Origin: Powellomyces hirtus
Taxonomy: Eukaryota > Chytridiomycota > Chytridiomycetes > Spizellomycetales > Powellomycetaceae
Reading direction: 5' to 3'
DNA length: 64,000 bases
Assembly: GCA_025526995.1 (NCBI GenBank)
Contig: JAHLKG010000005.1
Location: forward strand, 1,302,001-1,366,000
Shown: piece after piece, positions 22,325 through 34,764 of the stretch
How positions within the stretch are numbered: position 1 is the first letter of the stretch
Layout: the number at the start of each line of letters is the position of its first letter
Notes under the pieces: generated by a model
Seen by the model: only the letters and a program-made list of their open reading frames with translations
Told to the model about the DNA's origin: nothing
Database searches by the model: none
Made by a program: the position numbers and the translations under genes

Positions 22325-25007
22325 CTATTCTCTGCACACCTCCTCCATACTCCGCGCCGCATAATAGTCTGCCACAGGCCCGCTCATCAGTGATGTGTGC
22401 GTAATAGGTTCGGCAGTGGTGTTTCTCAAATACGTTTGTGCAATGTGCATCGCGTGTGGGCCTACAGTGGCCCACATTGCGTCAGCAGGATCGTCGGTAT
22501 CCAGACTCCCGCACGCGTCCTGATCACACTGCAGGATGTTTTGCCACAAGGGCGATATCCCGCCCTGCTCGTCTCCGATCGAATGGCCCGTTTCGACCAA
22601 GACGTACAGGGTGCCCCTGTCGACCGTGTGCACGAGCGCGAGGTCAGCGCACACTTCATGTCGTTGTCGTCGTTGTCGTCCCGGTGCAGAGTGAAAATGG
22701 ATCGACTGAACAGCGCCTCTAAACTCGTGCGTAATCAGCCGTGGCGTTGGGGCTTTGCGTTCATACCCGGCCGTGAGGGACGGGTCTATATCCTCACAAT
22801 GGGCCAGGACGGTGCGGAACGCCACGAGATCGTGATACCCCGTTCTGGGGACAGACCGGTGAATGTCCTGCGGAAAGTCCGTGTCTTTTGTCAGTACCAG
22901 ACTGAGGAATGCTGATGCGTGAGGGAGCGTGTCGGAGGTGGTGCTATGGCCAATGCGCGCGTGGCACACGTCTACCAGCCACTGCCACGGCTCGGGTAAT
23001 CCGGGCGTCCCCGGGTCTAGCCATGTGAGAATGTCGCCCGTCTGCGTGCAAACGAGGTACGACGCCGGGCGGACGAATTCCGAATCAGACGACCCCAGGC
23101 GAATGCACGCGGGAGCAGTCCAGACGCGCGACATGTCGGATGTGAGCAGCTCGACGTTTCGGACGCTCGGGAGGCCCCACACGAGATCGTGGTCGCGATA
23201 CCGCTGGGCTTCCCGCAGAAACAACGCAATCCAAAAACGGCGGGCAATGCGCAGTTTCTCGCTGTTGCTGCCTTTCATCAAGTCGAGGTGGATCCCGCAC
23301 ATGTACGGAGCCCTGAGCACTGCGGTGGGAGCGCAACCGAGCGAGCGGATATAGAGACGTCCGATGAAACTGCTACAGTGATGCTTGAGGTTTGCAAAAT
23401 ACTGTACGTAGCGGAACCGATACAAGACTTTGTGTGTTTTCGGATCGGCATATGATGCTACCTCCACGCGATCCGATGCGTCAGGTCCACCAAAGTCCCT
23501 TCAACGCAAAACACCGTGAGTAAGGCATCCAACTTGAAATCGTAGCATAAAGCATAAAACTCACTTTTCCAGCAGCAATATCCAACTTTTGGAAGCTGCT
23601 CACAGATATGTCACCCCCATGCCAGCTACAAGACCGGTGTACGCTTCTACTTACCTGCTGTCATCCACAGCTTGGAAACACGCTCGCACTTGCCCAGAGT
23701 TTGGTAATCTGTGCGTGAGAGGACCAACGCAAGGACATGGACGAAGGGATAATCATCAGTCCGCGGCAATTGTGTCATGCAGGTGGAAAATTCGGCGACC
23801 TGAAACGGTGCTGGAGGGTTGATCCAGTAATTTGATATCGTCCTAGAGTCGGCGCGAGGTTCAGACACCGCGGGCTCAACTGGATGCCCTATTAAAGGTT
23901 TGAAGGCGCGCTTGGGCGTGGGCAAGGAAGTGGGTAGACATCGTGCGGGTGATGATTTAGTGGTCGACTTTTGAGGTATTGTTTGGGGTAGATGTTGATT
24001 TTTTAATGAAGACGGTGTATGCAACGGACGTCGCATCACAACCTTTGCCTAAGGGTTGTGAGATAAAAATGCAGCATCCTTTTGTCGGGGGAACCAACCT
24101 TGGTAGCATCCAACAACAGGGAATTGGCAGCGCTTCTTTGTACATTGGCAGGTGTGAGAGGAGGTTCTGACGCATCCTCATTAGGCAATGGCGGGGTAGC
24201 TGCGACATCGGTAGAGGACGCCACGCCTACGACGAGAGGTCGGAATGTTTTGGCTGTCGAAAGTCCAGAAACTCTCACGAGATTCGATTTTTGGATGTTC
24301 TTCGTTACGGTCTGTTTGATACCAGAACTACCGGTGACTGCTTTTGCGAGAGACTTGCGCACAGAAGATGATGCGGAGCTGAGCGAGGTAGCTGCTTGAG
24401 TGACGACTAGCAGCTTTTTGGGCTTGGGCTTCCGTACAGGAATTGTACTCTTTGGCGCCACAGCTCGAGCCACAATGGGAGCTGCTGTGGTGGTGGAGGA
24501 TTGCACATGGACGGCGCTGGATTTTGCTGGGTCGCCAGGATACGTCTGGATCAGCAAGGTGTTGGATTCACTTTGGTTGTGCTGGTTCACGCTTTGTTCC
24601 GTAGAGATTGGAGTTTGAGCATAACTTGCTGAGGAGACAGAGGCTTGCACATCAGAAAGCGGGTCGGAGCTGGTTGCTTCTCTGGCGTTGGGAAGAACCG
24701 CGACGGTAACGGACGACTGACTCTGCTTCTCGACAGTGGCCGAAACTGCTTTTGTTTTACTTTTTCGCGGAGCTTTTGATGGCGCTTCTCTGCCGTCCTG
24801 GTCTTGCGGAGCTGGGCGCTTTGGAGGAAGTTGCGTTGCGGCTCCACTGACGGTTGGTGCACCGGCTTGATTTGCGGCTTGGATCCTGGCGATGAGATCC
24901 GCTTTTTTGCCACCGACCAGCAGTCCCAGCTCTTTGCATCTTGCCTTTAGAAGCGGGACGGTTAATTTCGCGAGATCTTGATGAAGTTGTTGCGGGATAT
25001 CAGTCAT
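22325..25007 (-). CDS. SAP-domain plus F-box-like protein
   Basis: One 835-residue gene is proposed from exons 25007-24099, 24048-23655, 23595-23565 (31 nt) and 23498-22325. The N-terminal SAP domain (T-V-P-L-L-K-A-R-C-K-E-L-G-L, G-G-K-K-A-D-L-I-A-R-I) is a DNA/RNA-binding helix-extended loop-helix. A long Ser/Thr/Lys-rich disordered region follows. Exon 2 holds an F-box-like helix pair (F-V-H-V-L-A-L-V-L-S-R-T-D-Y-Q-T-L, C-E-R-V-S-K-L-W), continued by the 31-nt exon as S-W-I-L-L-L-E. The remaining 400 residues are an unrecognised region. The weakest joint is intron 1 (donor GTTGGT, 50 bp); if it is wrong, these are two genes (SAP protein 24036-25007 and F-box-like protein from 24039). Confidence 0.7.
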
Positions 25008-25607
25008 GGTTTCCTACTCGTTAGCATGGAGATACGATAATAAAGTTGTGCCCAACCCTTGGGAAACGTAACGCGCATTGACAACATTGACGGCATCGTC
25101 TTGTGCGACTTAGAAAGTGTGTCACGTGATTCTTTCTTTCACGTGATGAGAAATTTCGGTTCCTTTTGTTGTTTTGTGACTCAGCGGGATTAGCGCGTTT
25201 TCTCCCTTACCAGCCATTCGGCAACTTGCATAGACGGGCGACAACGAGTGACCCGCAGGATCACTTTGTCCGTCTTATCTTGTCTTTTGTCTGTCTGTCG
25301 ACCGGGAAAACAAACAGAACCCTTTTTTTTGTTGACAGAGAGACTTGTCAACTCCGTCGCTTGCTCACACAGACTCCTGGGTAGAGATTGATTGTGTGGT
25401 GGCAGATATCCTCGATCAACGGACCGATTGACGCTTTCGGCTACCAGCCTCCTGATCCACCCGCTCTAGACGCAGCCTTCGCGCTATTTGCACACATACC
25501 CAAACACAACCTTAAAGCCGCTGAAACCACTCGGACCCACCTACCAAAACCAACCTCTCACCCCTCTTTCCCACGGAAATCGACACCCTCAATACACCTG
25601 TATAACA
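25008..25607. other. divergent promoter region
   Basis: Sequence between the SAP/F-box and Spa2 start codons. It contains two ACGTGA-type sites near 25123 and 25140, spaced 17 bases. No gene seen. Confidence 0.45.
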
Positions 25608-28223
25608 ATGGCAGAAGCCGGAAGCGAAGTCGCCGCAACGCATTATGAGCATCTCCGCTCTTATCTCGCCTCCTATCTGCAGTCGCAGCGAGCCGCGGGA
25701 AGCCAGAGCAACCAGAGAACATCGGCGCGAGAAAAGCTCACAAGGCTTACGAAGCAGCAATTCACCGAACTGGCCACCGATGTCTTTGATGAAATGAACC
25801 GCCGACTGGCCGACTCGAAAGATGGTAAGGGTTGGCGAACTTGAGCGGAACGATTTACAAATATATATCGCGGCGCCCAAATCAGAATCGGGATGGGTTG
25901 CTTTTCGCCGACGTGGGCTCTAATATCAACTGTGTCACTGATTCGTCCATTTTGCAGTCCCCTTCCTCGCCGTTCGGGACGACTTTCATCCAAAACGCAA
26001 CCAAGCGCGTCAAAAGCTCGCCACACTTCCCGCCTCCCGCTTCAAGGACCTGGCCAGCGACGTGTTTTACGAAATCGAACGCCGATTCCCAGCGATTGTT
26101 GATGATTACGAGGCCCGATATGGTAACGACCATCACCAGCAGCAGCAGCAGCAACAACAACAACAGCAACAACAGCAAGTACCCGCTGCCATTTCATCCG
26201 CGCCAGTAGCCTCTACAAACGGCCCTCTGCCACTGCAACCGGAACCACGCCAGGTTCAGGTCACAAACACGTCACCATACGCCAATGCTCAAGTATATGA
26301 AACTCAGTACTCACAGCCGTACGAGGGCAAGACAATGTCGGCACCTGCGAATGGACAGCGATCAGCGGACGCTGCTGTCAACTTTACTTCCTTGGACAAT
26401 CTGATGGCTGATCTTGGCAACATGCTCACCGACCCGAAGCCGGCATACGTAAGAACTTGGATTGCATTCTCTCTTTCTACCCATCTCCGAGGCCTTGCTG
26501 ACGCAGAATCCTTCCTCCTTGCTCCATTAGGCTTCCGGTGGGTCGGCTGTCATGGTGAGTCATTTTTTTGGCGATATAGGGAAGATGAGCTGCGACGTCA
26601 GATGCTGACCAACATGTCATCATGTAGGCTGATGTGGAAAAAATGAGGCGAGACTACGAAGTTGTACAAACGCGAGTCAAGGATCTGGAACATGACCTGG
26701 CGGAGAGTAGGAAAGACAAAGACCGTATTGCAGATCTCGAGCAAAAACTCGCAGTGCAACACAAGGTATGCATCCTTGCGGAAACTGACACCCAATATCT
26801 TGCTAATTGGCTCTCGTGAACCGTAGATCAATGATGAGCAAGCTGAAAATATGGAACGACTGGAAGCTAAATACGCCAAGCTGAAGGAGGACTTTGAGAG
26901 CTTGCAGGATGACTACAACAATCAACAGCAGGTTAGAGCACTGATTGGCTCGGATAATCGCAAACGTGCCGCCCGCTATCAAGTATCGCTGACACCAAGG
27001 TCCCTTTCTTTTCTCTTCGCAATTTCTAGATTGCTAACGACATCCGATCAGAAGCCACCAACTTGCTTGACGAGATCAAATCTCTGTCGAGAAAGAATGA
27101 AGAACTGGTCGCGGAACGAGACCGTGACCGCAACACCATGAAGCAGTTGAAGGAAGAGGTCGCACGCCGTCGCAGTGATGAAGGATCAGCCAATCGATCA
27201 AAAGATTCCGGAAACCAAGGCGACTACAATGCGCGCGACGCAGTCGCAGCCTTCAATGAAGACGGCGGTGTGATAGACCGCTCCCGCATCAGCGCCTACC
27301 AGACCGCCGTCGATGACCTCCTCGGAGCTGCGCGCAGCGACATACCCACTAGCGTCCTGGTCGCCATGAAATCCATCGTGATCGCCTGCAAAAACATTAC
27401 AGAGGACACCGAGGAATTCGAAAACACCACTGATACCCTCGGACCTGACCAACGCGACCAGCTTGCCGAGACCAAGAACAGACTCGCGGCGGCTCTCAAC
27501 AACCTCATGAACTCGGCCAAGGTTCACGCCACTGCGATGGGAAGCGCCAACGTGGCGCACCTCGATAACGCTGCCACTCATCTCACCGCCACTATTGTGG
27601 ACCTCGTCAAGGTCGTCCGGATGAAATCGACCGATGGACATAATTCGCAAGGAGAGTCGCGCGATGCTTACCGGAGGAACGACGCTTACGAAATTGACGA
27701 GTTGAAGGTACTGACTCCAACAGTAGTTTGAAGAAAGACCCTTTATCCCGCCTGCTGACCTGTCTCCAATCACAGATCTTCCTCGAGAAGCAAACGGACC
27801 AAATCGTCCAAGCGATCCAGTCTCTTCTGTACGCTATGCGGTCTCCCTCCACACCCGATACCAACACCTTCACCGACACCGTCTCGGGCATAACGCGGAT
27901 TGTCGAAAACCTGTGCCACGTGTCTCGCACTACCCTCGCATCACCCTCAGCATCGGATTTCCGAAGCAGAGGCGAGATGATTCTGGCGGACCTGGAGACG
28001 GCCAACAGGCGACTGGAGGACCTGGGCGGACAGATGGCCGACCAGCCGCAGAGCAAGACGCTGAAACAGAAACTGGCGAGCTCGAGTTATGAGATTGCGA
28101 AGGTATGCAACTTTGCGTTGCAAAAAAGAAAGATTGATCAACCGTGCCCGTGTACTTATGTGTTTTATAATTTTCTCTTCACCCACATAGTATGTCAAGG
28201 AACTCATCAGTCTCATCGAATAG
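25608..28223 (+). CDS. SPA2: Spa2-like polarity scaffold (two SHD/GIT repeats)
   Basis: Eight exons (25608-25824, 25958-26448, 26531-26554, 26628-26765, 26827-26931, 27030-27707, 27776-28102, 28191-28223) give 670 residues. The N-terminus has two Spa2-homology repeats: R-E-K-L-T-R-L-T-K-Q-Q-F-T-E-L-A-T-D-V-F-D-E, then A-R-Q-K-L-A-T-L-P-A-S-R-F-K-D-L-A-S-D-V-F. Splicing places V-P-F-L directly before the second repeat. A poly-Gln stretch, a coiled coil (26630-27200) and a helical C-terminal domain follow. Spa2 is a polarisome scaffold at growing tips and bud sites that binds MAPK kinases and Bni1 regulators. An eight-codon micro-exon (26531-26554) is flanked by introns. Confidence 0.92.
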
Positions 28224-29008
28224 AAAGACATAACGGTACTCCTCATACCACCCCACTCACGCAACCCGCAGCCAACGTCTCAACACGCCACCCCCGAAAT
28301 CCAAGCATCAACGAGGTCCATTCCGAGACCGTCAGTTTTCGTGCCCAACCCATTTTTCGCACTCATTTTTATTTACCCCGCGGCGGAAAACAAGAGCCGA
28401 GGTTCTCGTGAATCTCCCATTCTCCGCATGGCAGGAACCACCCACGCGCACCCCTCAGCATTTCTATAATTGTCTCACCACTCTTTGTTTTTATCCATTC
28501 CAAGTCACACTTGTTTTACCCTCTTACCCTTTCTCCTTTTTGTTCAACCCCCGCCGCATCTCACTGGTTTTTTGACCTCTTGCTTTCTTCTTCCTTTCTC
28601 TGCTTTTTTTATGTGTCTTGTTTTTTTTGCCATACTTGTAATACATGCATGCGTTGTAACATTATTTGACACTCGGAAGCTTCCCCTGCGGCCCAGTGAC
28701 GCGTGAGGGCCAAAGATTCATGCTGACTCATCGCATGTCAGGCGCGTACAGGGCTGCCCCCGACTCATCATCAGGTTGTGGTGAAATGAACCCACTGAGA
28801 GCTTTGCAATCTTCTCCTCTTGTTTCAAAGCGCTCGAGTGTTAGTGTCAGCAGGATAGTAATACGACATCATTGATCCCAACGGCCTTGAGAGCTTTTGA
28901 GGTTCCGACTGCGCAGCAACAGTTGTCAAGATTGCTGGAAATCGCGTGGAGACATTCCCACCTTCAACGCATCAAACACAACCTTGGCAGAATATCTAGG
29001 AGAGCAGA
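28224..29008. other. intergenic region
   Basis: The 3' flank of Spa2 and promoter of the WrbA-like gene. It is pyrimidine- and T-rich at 28440-28640. I see no gene. Confidence 0.5.
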
Positions 29009-30845
29009 ATGGGTGGGAAAGCATCCAAAGCATTGAAAAAGACCCGATCCAAGAAAAATTTGAAAAATGACGGGACGGATGCCGCTGCACCCGCAGGTGG
29101 AGTTGCAGCCGCTGCCGCCCCGGCCGCCGCAGCTCCTGGTGGGGACGAAGCAAGCGGAAGCGTAGGTGCTCACCTCGTTTCGCCCGTTGCGCCTGTCCTG
29201 CCCGCCATTCCGCAGAGTGCGACCAGTGACGGTATGGCGAGTGCGGTTACGAGACCGTTGGGGGATGCGGAGCCTGTGGATGCTGCGGCGCCGGGTGGAG
29301 AGAAGGCGACGCCTGGGGATAGCGCGGCTCCTGTTGTGGGAACCACGGGAGCTGTTGATAGTGCGGCTCCGGTGACTGTGGATAGCGCGGCTCCAATTGT
29401 GGGAACGACGGGACCGGTTGATAGTGCGGCGCCTGTGGGGACTGCTGTTGGGGCGACCGGACCCGTCGATAGTGCGGCCCCAGTTCCTGTGGACACCACT
29501 GTTCCTATTGTGGAGAGGACCGAACCTGTTGACAGTACTGCTGCTGCTCCGGTGCACGCGGAAACTCATGCTCTGGAGACCGGTCACGCTGCCCCGCCTA
29601 CCGCAGCACCCGCGATTGAAACTCCTGCAGCTGTCCCGGTCGACCGTCACCAAGCCGAAGAGACCATTGCCACCAGCACGGGCGACGTCAAAGCAACCGA
29701 GCACGCGTCTGCCTCTGAACATTTCGCACACGGAGCTGCTGAGGCTCACCTTCCCGTTACCGAAGCAACCTCCGCCGTGCCCGTTCATGCCTCTCACTCT
29801 TCTGTCCATGAGCCGGAACACCACGACCACCATGCCGAAGCCGGAGGCGCTGCTGGGGCCGCAGCCGCTGTTGGGGCTTCCATTGGCAGCCTCGCCAAAG
29901 CCAGCGTACCAACTGCTGACGAACACCAGACCACCGCCGACCCCGCCGATCCTCCTCAAATCGCTAGCTTCCCAGAGGACATTGCAGTGGCCCCAGCCAA
30001 GGCAGCGTCCCGCGCACCCCGCATCATTGTGGTGATTCACTCTACATACGGCCATGTGGAGACATTGGCCAAATCTATCATCAAGGGTCTCGAGGCCAGC
30101 GGCGCGGAAGCTAAATTTTTCCGGGTGGAGGAGACCTTGCCCGCGGAGGTGTTGGAGAAGATGCATGCTGCTAAACATCTCGCTGACATTCCTGTCTGCA
30201 AGAATGAAGATTTGGTGGCAGCAGATGGATTCTTGTTTGGATTGCCGTAAGTGTTGAAAAAGAGAACTCTGTCCGCATGAAGCATATCCCAAAAAAAACA
30301 AGTATGTTCTTACTTCTGTCTGCCTTGCCACTTTAGAACCCGCTATGGTGTGGCGCCTGCTCAGATCAAAGCATTCTGGGACGCAACCGGCCAACTGTGG
30401 CAGTCTGGAGCGCTGATTGGAAAGTATGGAGGACTGTTCCACTCTACGGCCTCGCAGCACGGAGGACAGGAAACCACATCCTTGACTTTCTTATGTAGGG
30501 AGAGCGTATCCTTTTTATCTCGTTCGCGCGTCGCATGGTTGTTGATTCAGATGTTTTGCCTTACGTATAGCACATTATGCACATCACGGTATCTTGTTTG
30601 TTCCGCTAGGTAACGTAGATAACGATGAACCAGCTGCCCCCCATGTAAACACATGCTCATACAATTTATCAACAACAGGATATCCCCCGCAACTCCACGA
30701 CAATTCCGAGATTGTGGGTGGCAGTCCATATGGAGCTGGCACAATCGCTGGTAATGATGGATCTCGCCAACCGTCTCCCAAGGAGCTGGAGGTTGCGGAA
30801 ATCCAGGGGCGAGAGTTTGCAAAGATTGTTGCCAGGACCCTTTAA
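29009..30845 (+). CDS. WrbA-type flavodoxin-like NAD(P)H:quinone oxidoreductase with long N-terminal extension
   Basis: Exons 29009-30246, 30337-30494, 30571-30609 and 30679-30845 give 533 residues. The last 200 are a WrbA/Pst2/Ycp4 domain: [12 protein letters not shown] (FMN phosphate loop), P-T-R-Y-G (restored by splicing), [16 protein letters not shown] and [12 protein letters not shown]. Such enzymes reduce quinones by two electrons using FMN. The first 330 residues are unusual: M-G-G-K-A-S-K starts a basic segment (Gly2 could be N-myristoylated), followed by Ala/Pro/Val/Thr-rich sequence with repeated V-D-S-A-A-P units and a His/Ala-rich part. The extension could anchor the enzyme at a membrane, as Ycp4/Pst2 are found at yeast eisosomes; that role is inference. 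Confidence 0.88.
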
Positions 30846-31381
30846 AATGGGGGTTGCATTTGTTTAGGGAAGCTGCATTTGTTGGGGTGTGTGCTTTACT
30901 TTGTCCTATGGTTTGTGCTATGCTTTTGGGCCTCTCTTGTCGAAATAAAATGATATCCGCTTGCTTCCGCGCGCCCAATGGGATGTGGCACGGTGTGGCG
31001 CTGGCATCTCACACTCGATCCGCCTCATCCAGCCACACTTCTTTTTTCGTAGCGCAGCCTGGACGAACCATATCGTTTCGCAAGGCCGCCGTGAAAGAAT
31101 CGACACGCAGACCAAGCATCGTTGGCATCCGCTACCTCCTTCGTCGTCAAAAGACAGGCATCCGCATCCCCCCTCGCATCCGAGCGACTCCCACCATCAA
31201 TAAGAGGTCACCCGGTATTCACAGCCATCCCTTCTAGACCTCTCGGTTATATCAAGCATACTTGCGCCGATATACCAACCCACCCCCGCGAAAGGAACAA
31301 CACACCCCCACCAGCTTCTTTATTCTCTTTTCTCTGTGACCGGGGGAGAATAGAAGCTTCCTAAACCTTTGTTTCCCAATC
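30846..31381. other. intergenic region
   Basis: Promoter and 5' flank of eIF3a. No convincing gene; the short frames here lack splice support or conserved motifs. Confidence 0.5.
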
Positions 31382-34300
31382 ATGTCTCGATTTTACAACA
31401 GGCCTGAAAATGCCTTGAAGCGTGCAGAAGGTAATTTGAGTGAACTACAAAATGAATCGTGGGGATCTTCCCGACATCGGCGTGGGAGAAATTATTTGAA
31501 GATGGACGTCATGTCTGATATTTGCACTATTCCCGGACAGGTCTCATCGCTGTCTCGCAGCCCGCAGCGGCTTTGGCCCTTCTCCATGACATTGTCATGT
31601 CCAAGCGATCTAGGTCGACGCCTCTGCCCATCCTTGAGCCCATTATGCTCAAGTTTGTCGAGCTCTGTGTCAACCTCCGCAAGGGCAAGACTGCCAAGGA
31701 AGGCCTTCACCAGTACAAGAACATCTCCCAGAACATCACCGTATCCAGCATTGAGGTACCGTTGGCGTTTTCAGAAAAGGCGATAAAAGACACCGCGAAT
31801 GCTGAGAACTGATCCACTTTTTGTAGTCTGTCATCAAGCGATTCATCGAATTCTCCGAAGAGAAGGTTGCTGATGCGCAGGCAAAGGCGGAGAAGATCAC
31901 GGTTGACAACGTGGAGGATCTGGAGGCTTCTGAGACGCCAGAATCGATCATCCTGAGTACAGTCAGCGCTGAGGTCGACAAGGACCGGACTGACCGTGAA
32001 GTTGTCACCCCCTGGTTGAAGTTCTTGTGGGAAGCCTACCGAACCGCTCTCGACATTTTGAGGAACAATGCTCGCTTGGAGATTCTGTACCAGTCTGTTG
32101 CCAACCAGGCTTTCCAGTTCTGTCTGAGATATACCCGCAAGACCGAGTTCCGCCGTCTATGCGAGCTCCTCCGTCAGCACCTTGCGACCGCAGCGAAGTA
32201 CGCGCATCAGGCTCATGCCATCAACTTGAACGACCCTGACACCCTCCAGCGTCACCTCGACACTCGCTTTGTGCAGTTGAATGCCGCCACGGAATTGCAG
32301 CTATGGCAGGAGGCGTTCCGGTCTGTGGAGGACATCCACAACCTTCTCGGCATGGCACAAAAGCCGCCAAAGCCCTTCATGATGGCCAATTATTACGAGA
32401 AGCTCGCCAAAATCTTCTTGGTCGGTGAAAACTACTTGTTCCACGCTGCAGCCTGGAACAAGCTGTATGCTACCGTTCGTCTGAACAAAAATCTCGGCGA
32501 GGAGGAGCACGGCCGAATGGCATCCATGGTTCTTATGTCCGCCTTGGCGATTCCCATCATCACCACCTCCAAGACTCGTGGTGGACACATGGACAGCGAT
32601 GACAGCAAGCCGAAGACTGCCCGATTGGCTAACCTTCTCCGCGTCTCTCGCGCCCCCACTCGTGAATCTCTGTTGAAGGATGCCCTGAGCAAAGTCGTTT
32701 ACTCACGTGTGCGGCCAGAGCTCAAGGAGCTGTACCAAATTCTCGAAGTGCAGTTCCACCCTCTGTCCATCACCAAGAAGATTGCCCACTTGCTCCCTAA
32801 GCTTCAGGCTGATAAAGATCTGACTACTTACGTGGAGCCCCTCCACCAGGTCATTTTGACCCGACTTTTGCAACAGCTGTCCCAGGTCTACACTACCGTG
32901 AAAATTGACTCTGTCGTCAAGCTTGCGGCTTTCCCTGAGCCTTTCGCTTACAGTGCTCACCACATTGAGAAGTTCATCATGAACGGCTGCAAGAAGGGTG
33001 AATTGTCCATCCGCGTCAACCACCAGTCTCAAACCCTGACGTTCGAGACGGATGTTTTCGCTGCTGCCAAGGGAACTGTCTCTGAAGGACCTCAGCTCCA
33101 GACTTTGCCGTCTGAGTTGATGCGCACTCAGCTCACTCGTCTTGCTAAGCGCCTGCACACCGCTGTTGCTTTGATCGGTCAGACTTCTGAGGTTCTCCCC
33201 CTTGAACAACGTCTTGTCCAAGTGAAGAAGGAGGCAAAGGCTAAGGCCTTTGCGGAAGCTGTTGCACGTCTTGAGGACGAGCGTAAGCAGAACGCTCAAC
33301 GCAGACTCCTCATTGAGAAGAAGAAGGAGATTCGTGAGAACGAGCTTCTCCAGAAGGTACGGATCGTTGTTGTCATTTTGATCTTGCGGTGCAGATGATT
33401 AATCCCCAGTTCAGGAGAAGATTGAGGCCGAAGCCAGGAAGAAGCGGGTCGAAGCTGAAGCTGAGGTGGAGAAGATCCGTCTCGAGGAGGAGGCCAAGAA
33501 ACGCGAAGCCGACAGACTCAACCAGCAGCTTGTTGACATCAAGAGGCAGGAGGCTGCCAAACTTGCCGCCAAGCTGGCCGAAGACCTCAAGGAGAAGAAT
33601 GTCAAGGTCAACGCTGAGGAATTGGAGGGCATGGACACCGCCAAGCTTATGCAGATGCAAGTCGAGCAGCTCGAGAAGGAGAAGCGCGAGATGCAAACCA
33701 AGCTCAAAACTATGAGCAAGAAGATCGATTTCACCGAGCGTGCCCTCCGCAAAGAGGAGATTCCTCTGCTTGTCCAGGACTACGACGAGCAGAAAGCTAC
33801 CGACCGGGCTGCTCACGAAGCTCTTCGCAAGGCCAAACTTGCGGCGTCCAAGATTCAACACCAAGAGGCCATTCTGCTCAAGGGCCGCATGATGCGCATG
33901 TTGGGCGATTACACTGCTCTCAAGGAGGAGCTGTCCGCCAAGCGTAATGCCGAATTCGAAGCCATTCGCGAAGATGCTCAAAGGCGCATTGCGGAAGCTA
34001 AGGCCAAGCGCATCCAGGAGGTAAAGGAGCAACGCGAGAACGAACGTAAGCGTCGCGAGCAGGAGGAAGAAGACCGCATCCGTCAAGAAGAGGAGGACCT
34101 CCGCCGATTCGAGGAGGAAGAGCGCGCTGCTGAGGAGGCCGCCGTACAGGCCGAGGCCAACCGTGCTGCCGAACAGGAAAGGATGGCGAAGCTGGACGAG
34201 ATTGCCCGGAAAACTCGCGAGCGCGAACTGGCGGTCGAGGCGAAACTCGCTGCCGAGAGGGAGGCCCTCAGAAAGTCGTCTCCCGTTTCATCCGTCGAGC

Positions 34301-34764
34301 CCGACAGGTGGCGCCGCCCTACCGAGGAGCGTCCTGCCCCCGCCCCCGTCGCTGCCGCTGGTACCGGCAACAAATGGGTTCCCCCGATGCGCCGCACCGA
34401 CTCTGGTGAACCTGCCGGCGGCGGCTGGAGAAGTCGCGCCAGCCAGGAGAATGTTTCTGCTCCCGCGTCTGACCGTGGTTCTCAAGAGTCCATTACCTCT
34501 CGACCCAGCTGGGGATCTCGTCCCAGCGCCACCGGAAGTTCGTTTGCTCGCCGAGAGGACGGCCCGGCGCGTGTTGAGGCGCAACCTCAGGAATCGACCA
34601 GGCCTCAAACCTGGAAGCCCGCTGGCGCCGGCGGCTGGAGAGAGCGTGAGCAGCAGCAGAAGGCCGCAGGTGACGCGCCCGCTGCGGCCCCCGCTACCCC
34701 TGCTGCCCCTGGTGCTGGTAAATTCAAGATCGGAGAGGGCAAATGGACATCTGCCCGCCGTTAA
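31382..34764 (+). CDS. TIF32: eukaryotic translation initiation factor 3 subunit A
   Basis: Exons 31382-31430, 31541-31755, 31827-33356 and 33415-34764 give 1047 residues. The N-terminus (R-P-E-N-A-L-K-R-A-E), K-E-G-L-H-Q-Y-K-N-I-S-Q-N and W-L-K-F-L-W-E-A-Y-R-T-A-L-D-I-L are eIF3a hallmarks. A PCI region lies before residue 500 and a long charged coiled coil (Glu/Arg/Lys) fills 33240-34280. The C-terminus is Pro/Ala/Gly-rich and ends K-W-T-S-A-R-R, where animals have a longer repeat tail. eIF3a is the large scaffold of eIF3, binding the 40S subunit, eIF3b/c and mRNA during start-codon scanning. The 17-codon first exon is typical of fungal eIF3a genes. Confidence 0.95.

Noticed and set aside
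28964..30460. 498-residue reverse ORF across the WrbA-like gene
   Set aside because: Mirror of the Ala/Pro repeat; the plus frame contains the flavodoxin motifs and consistent splice sites.
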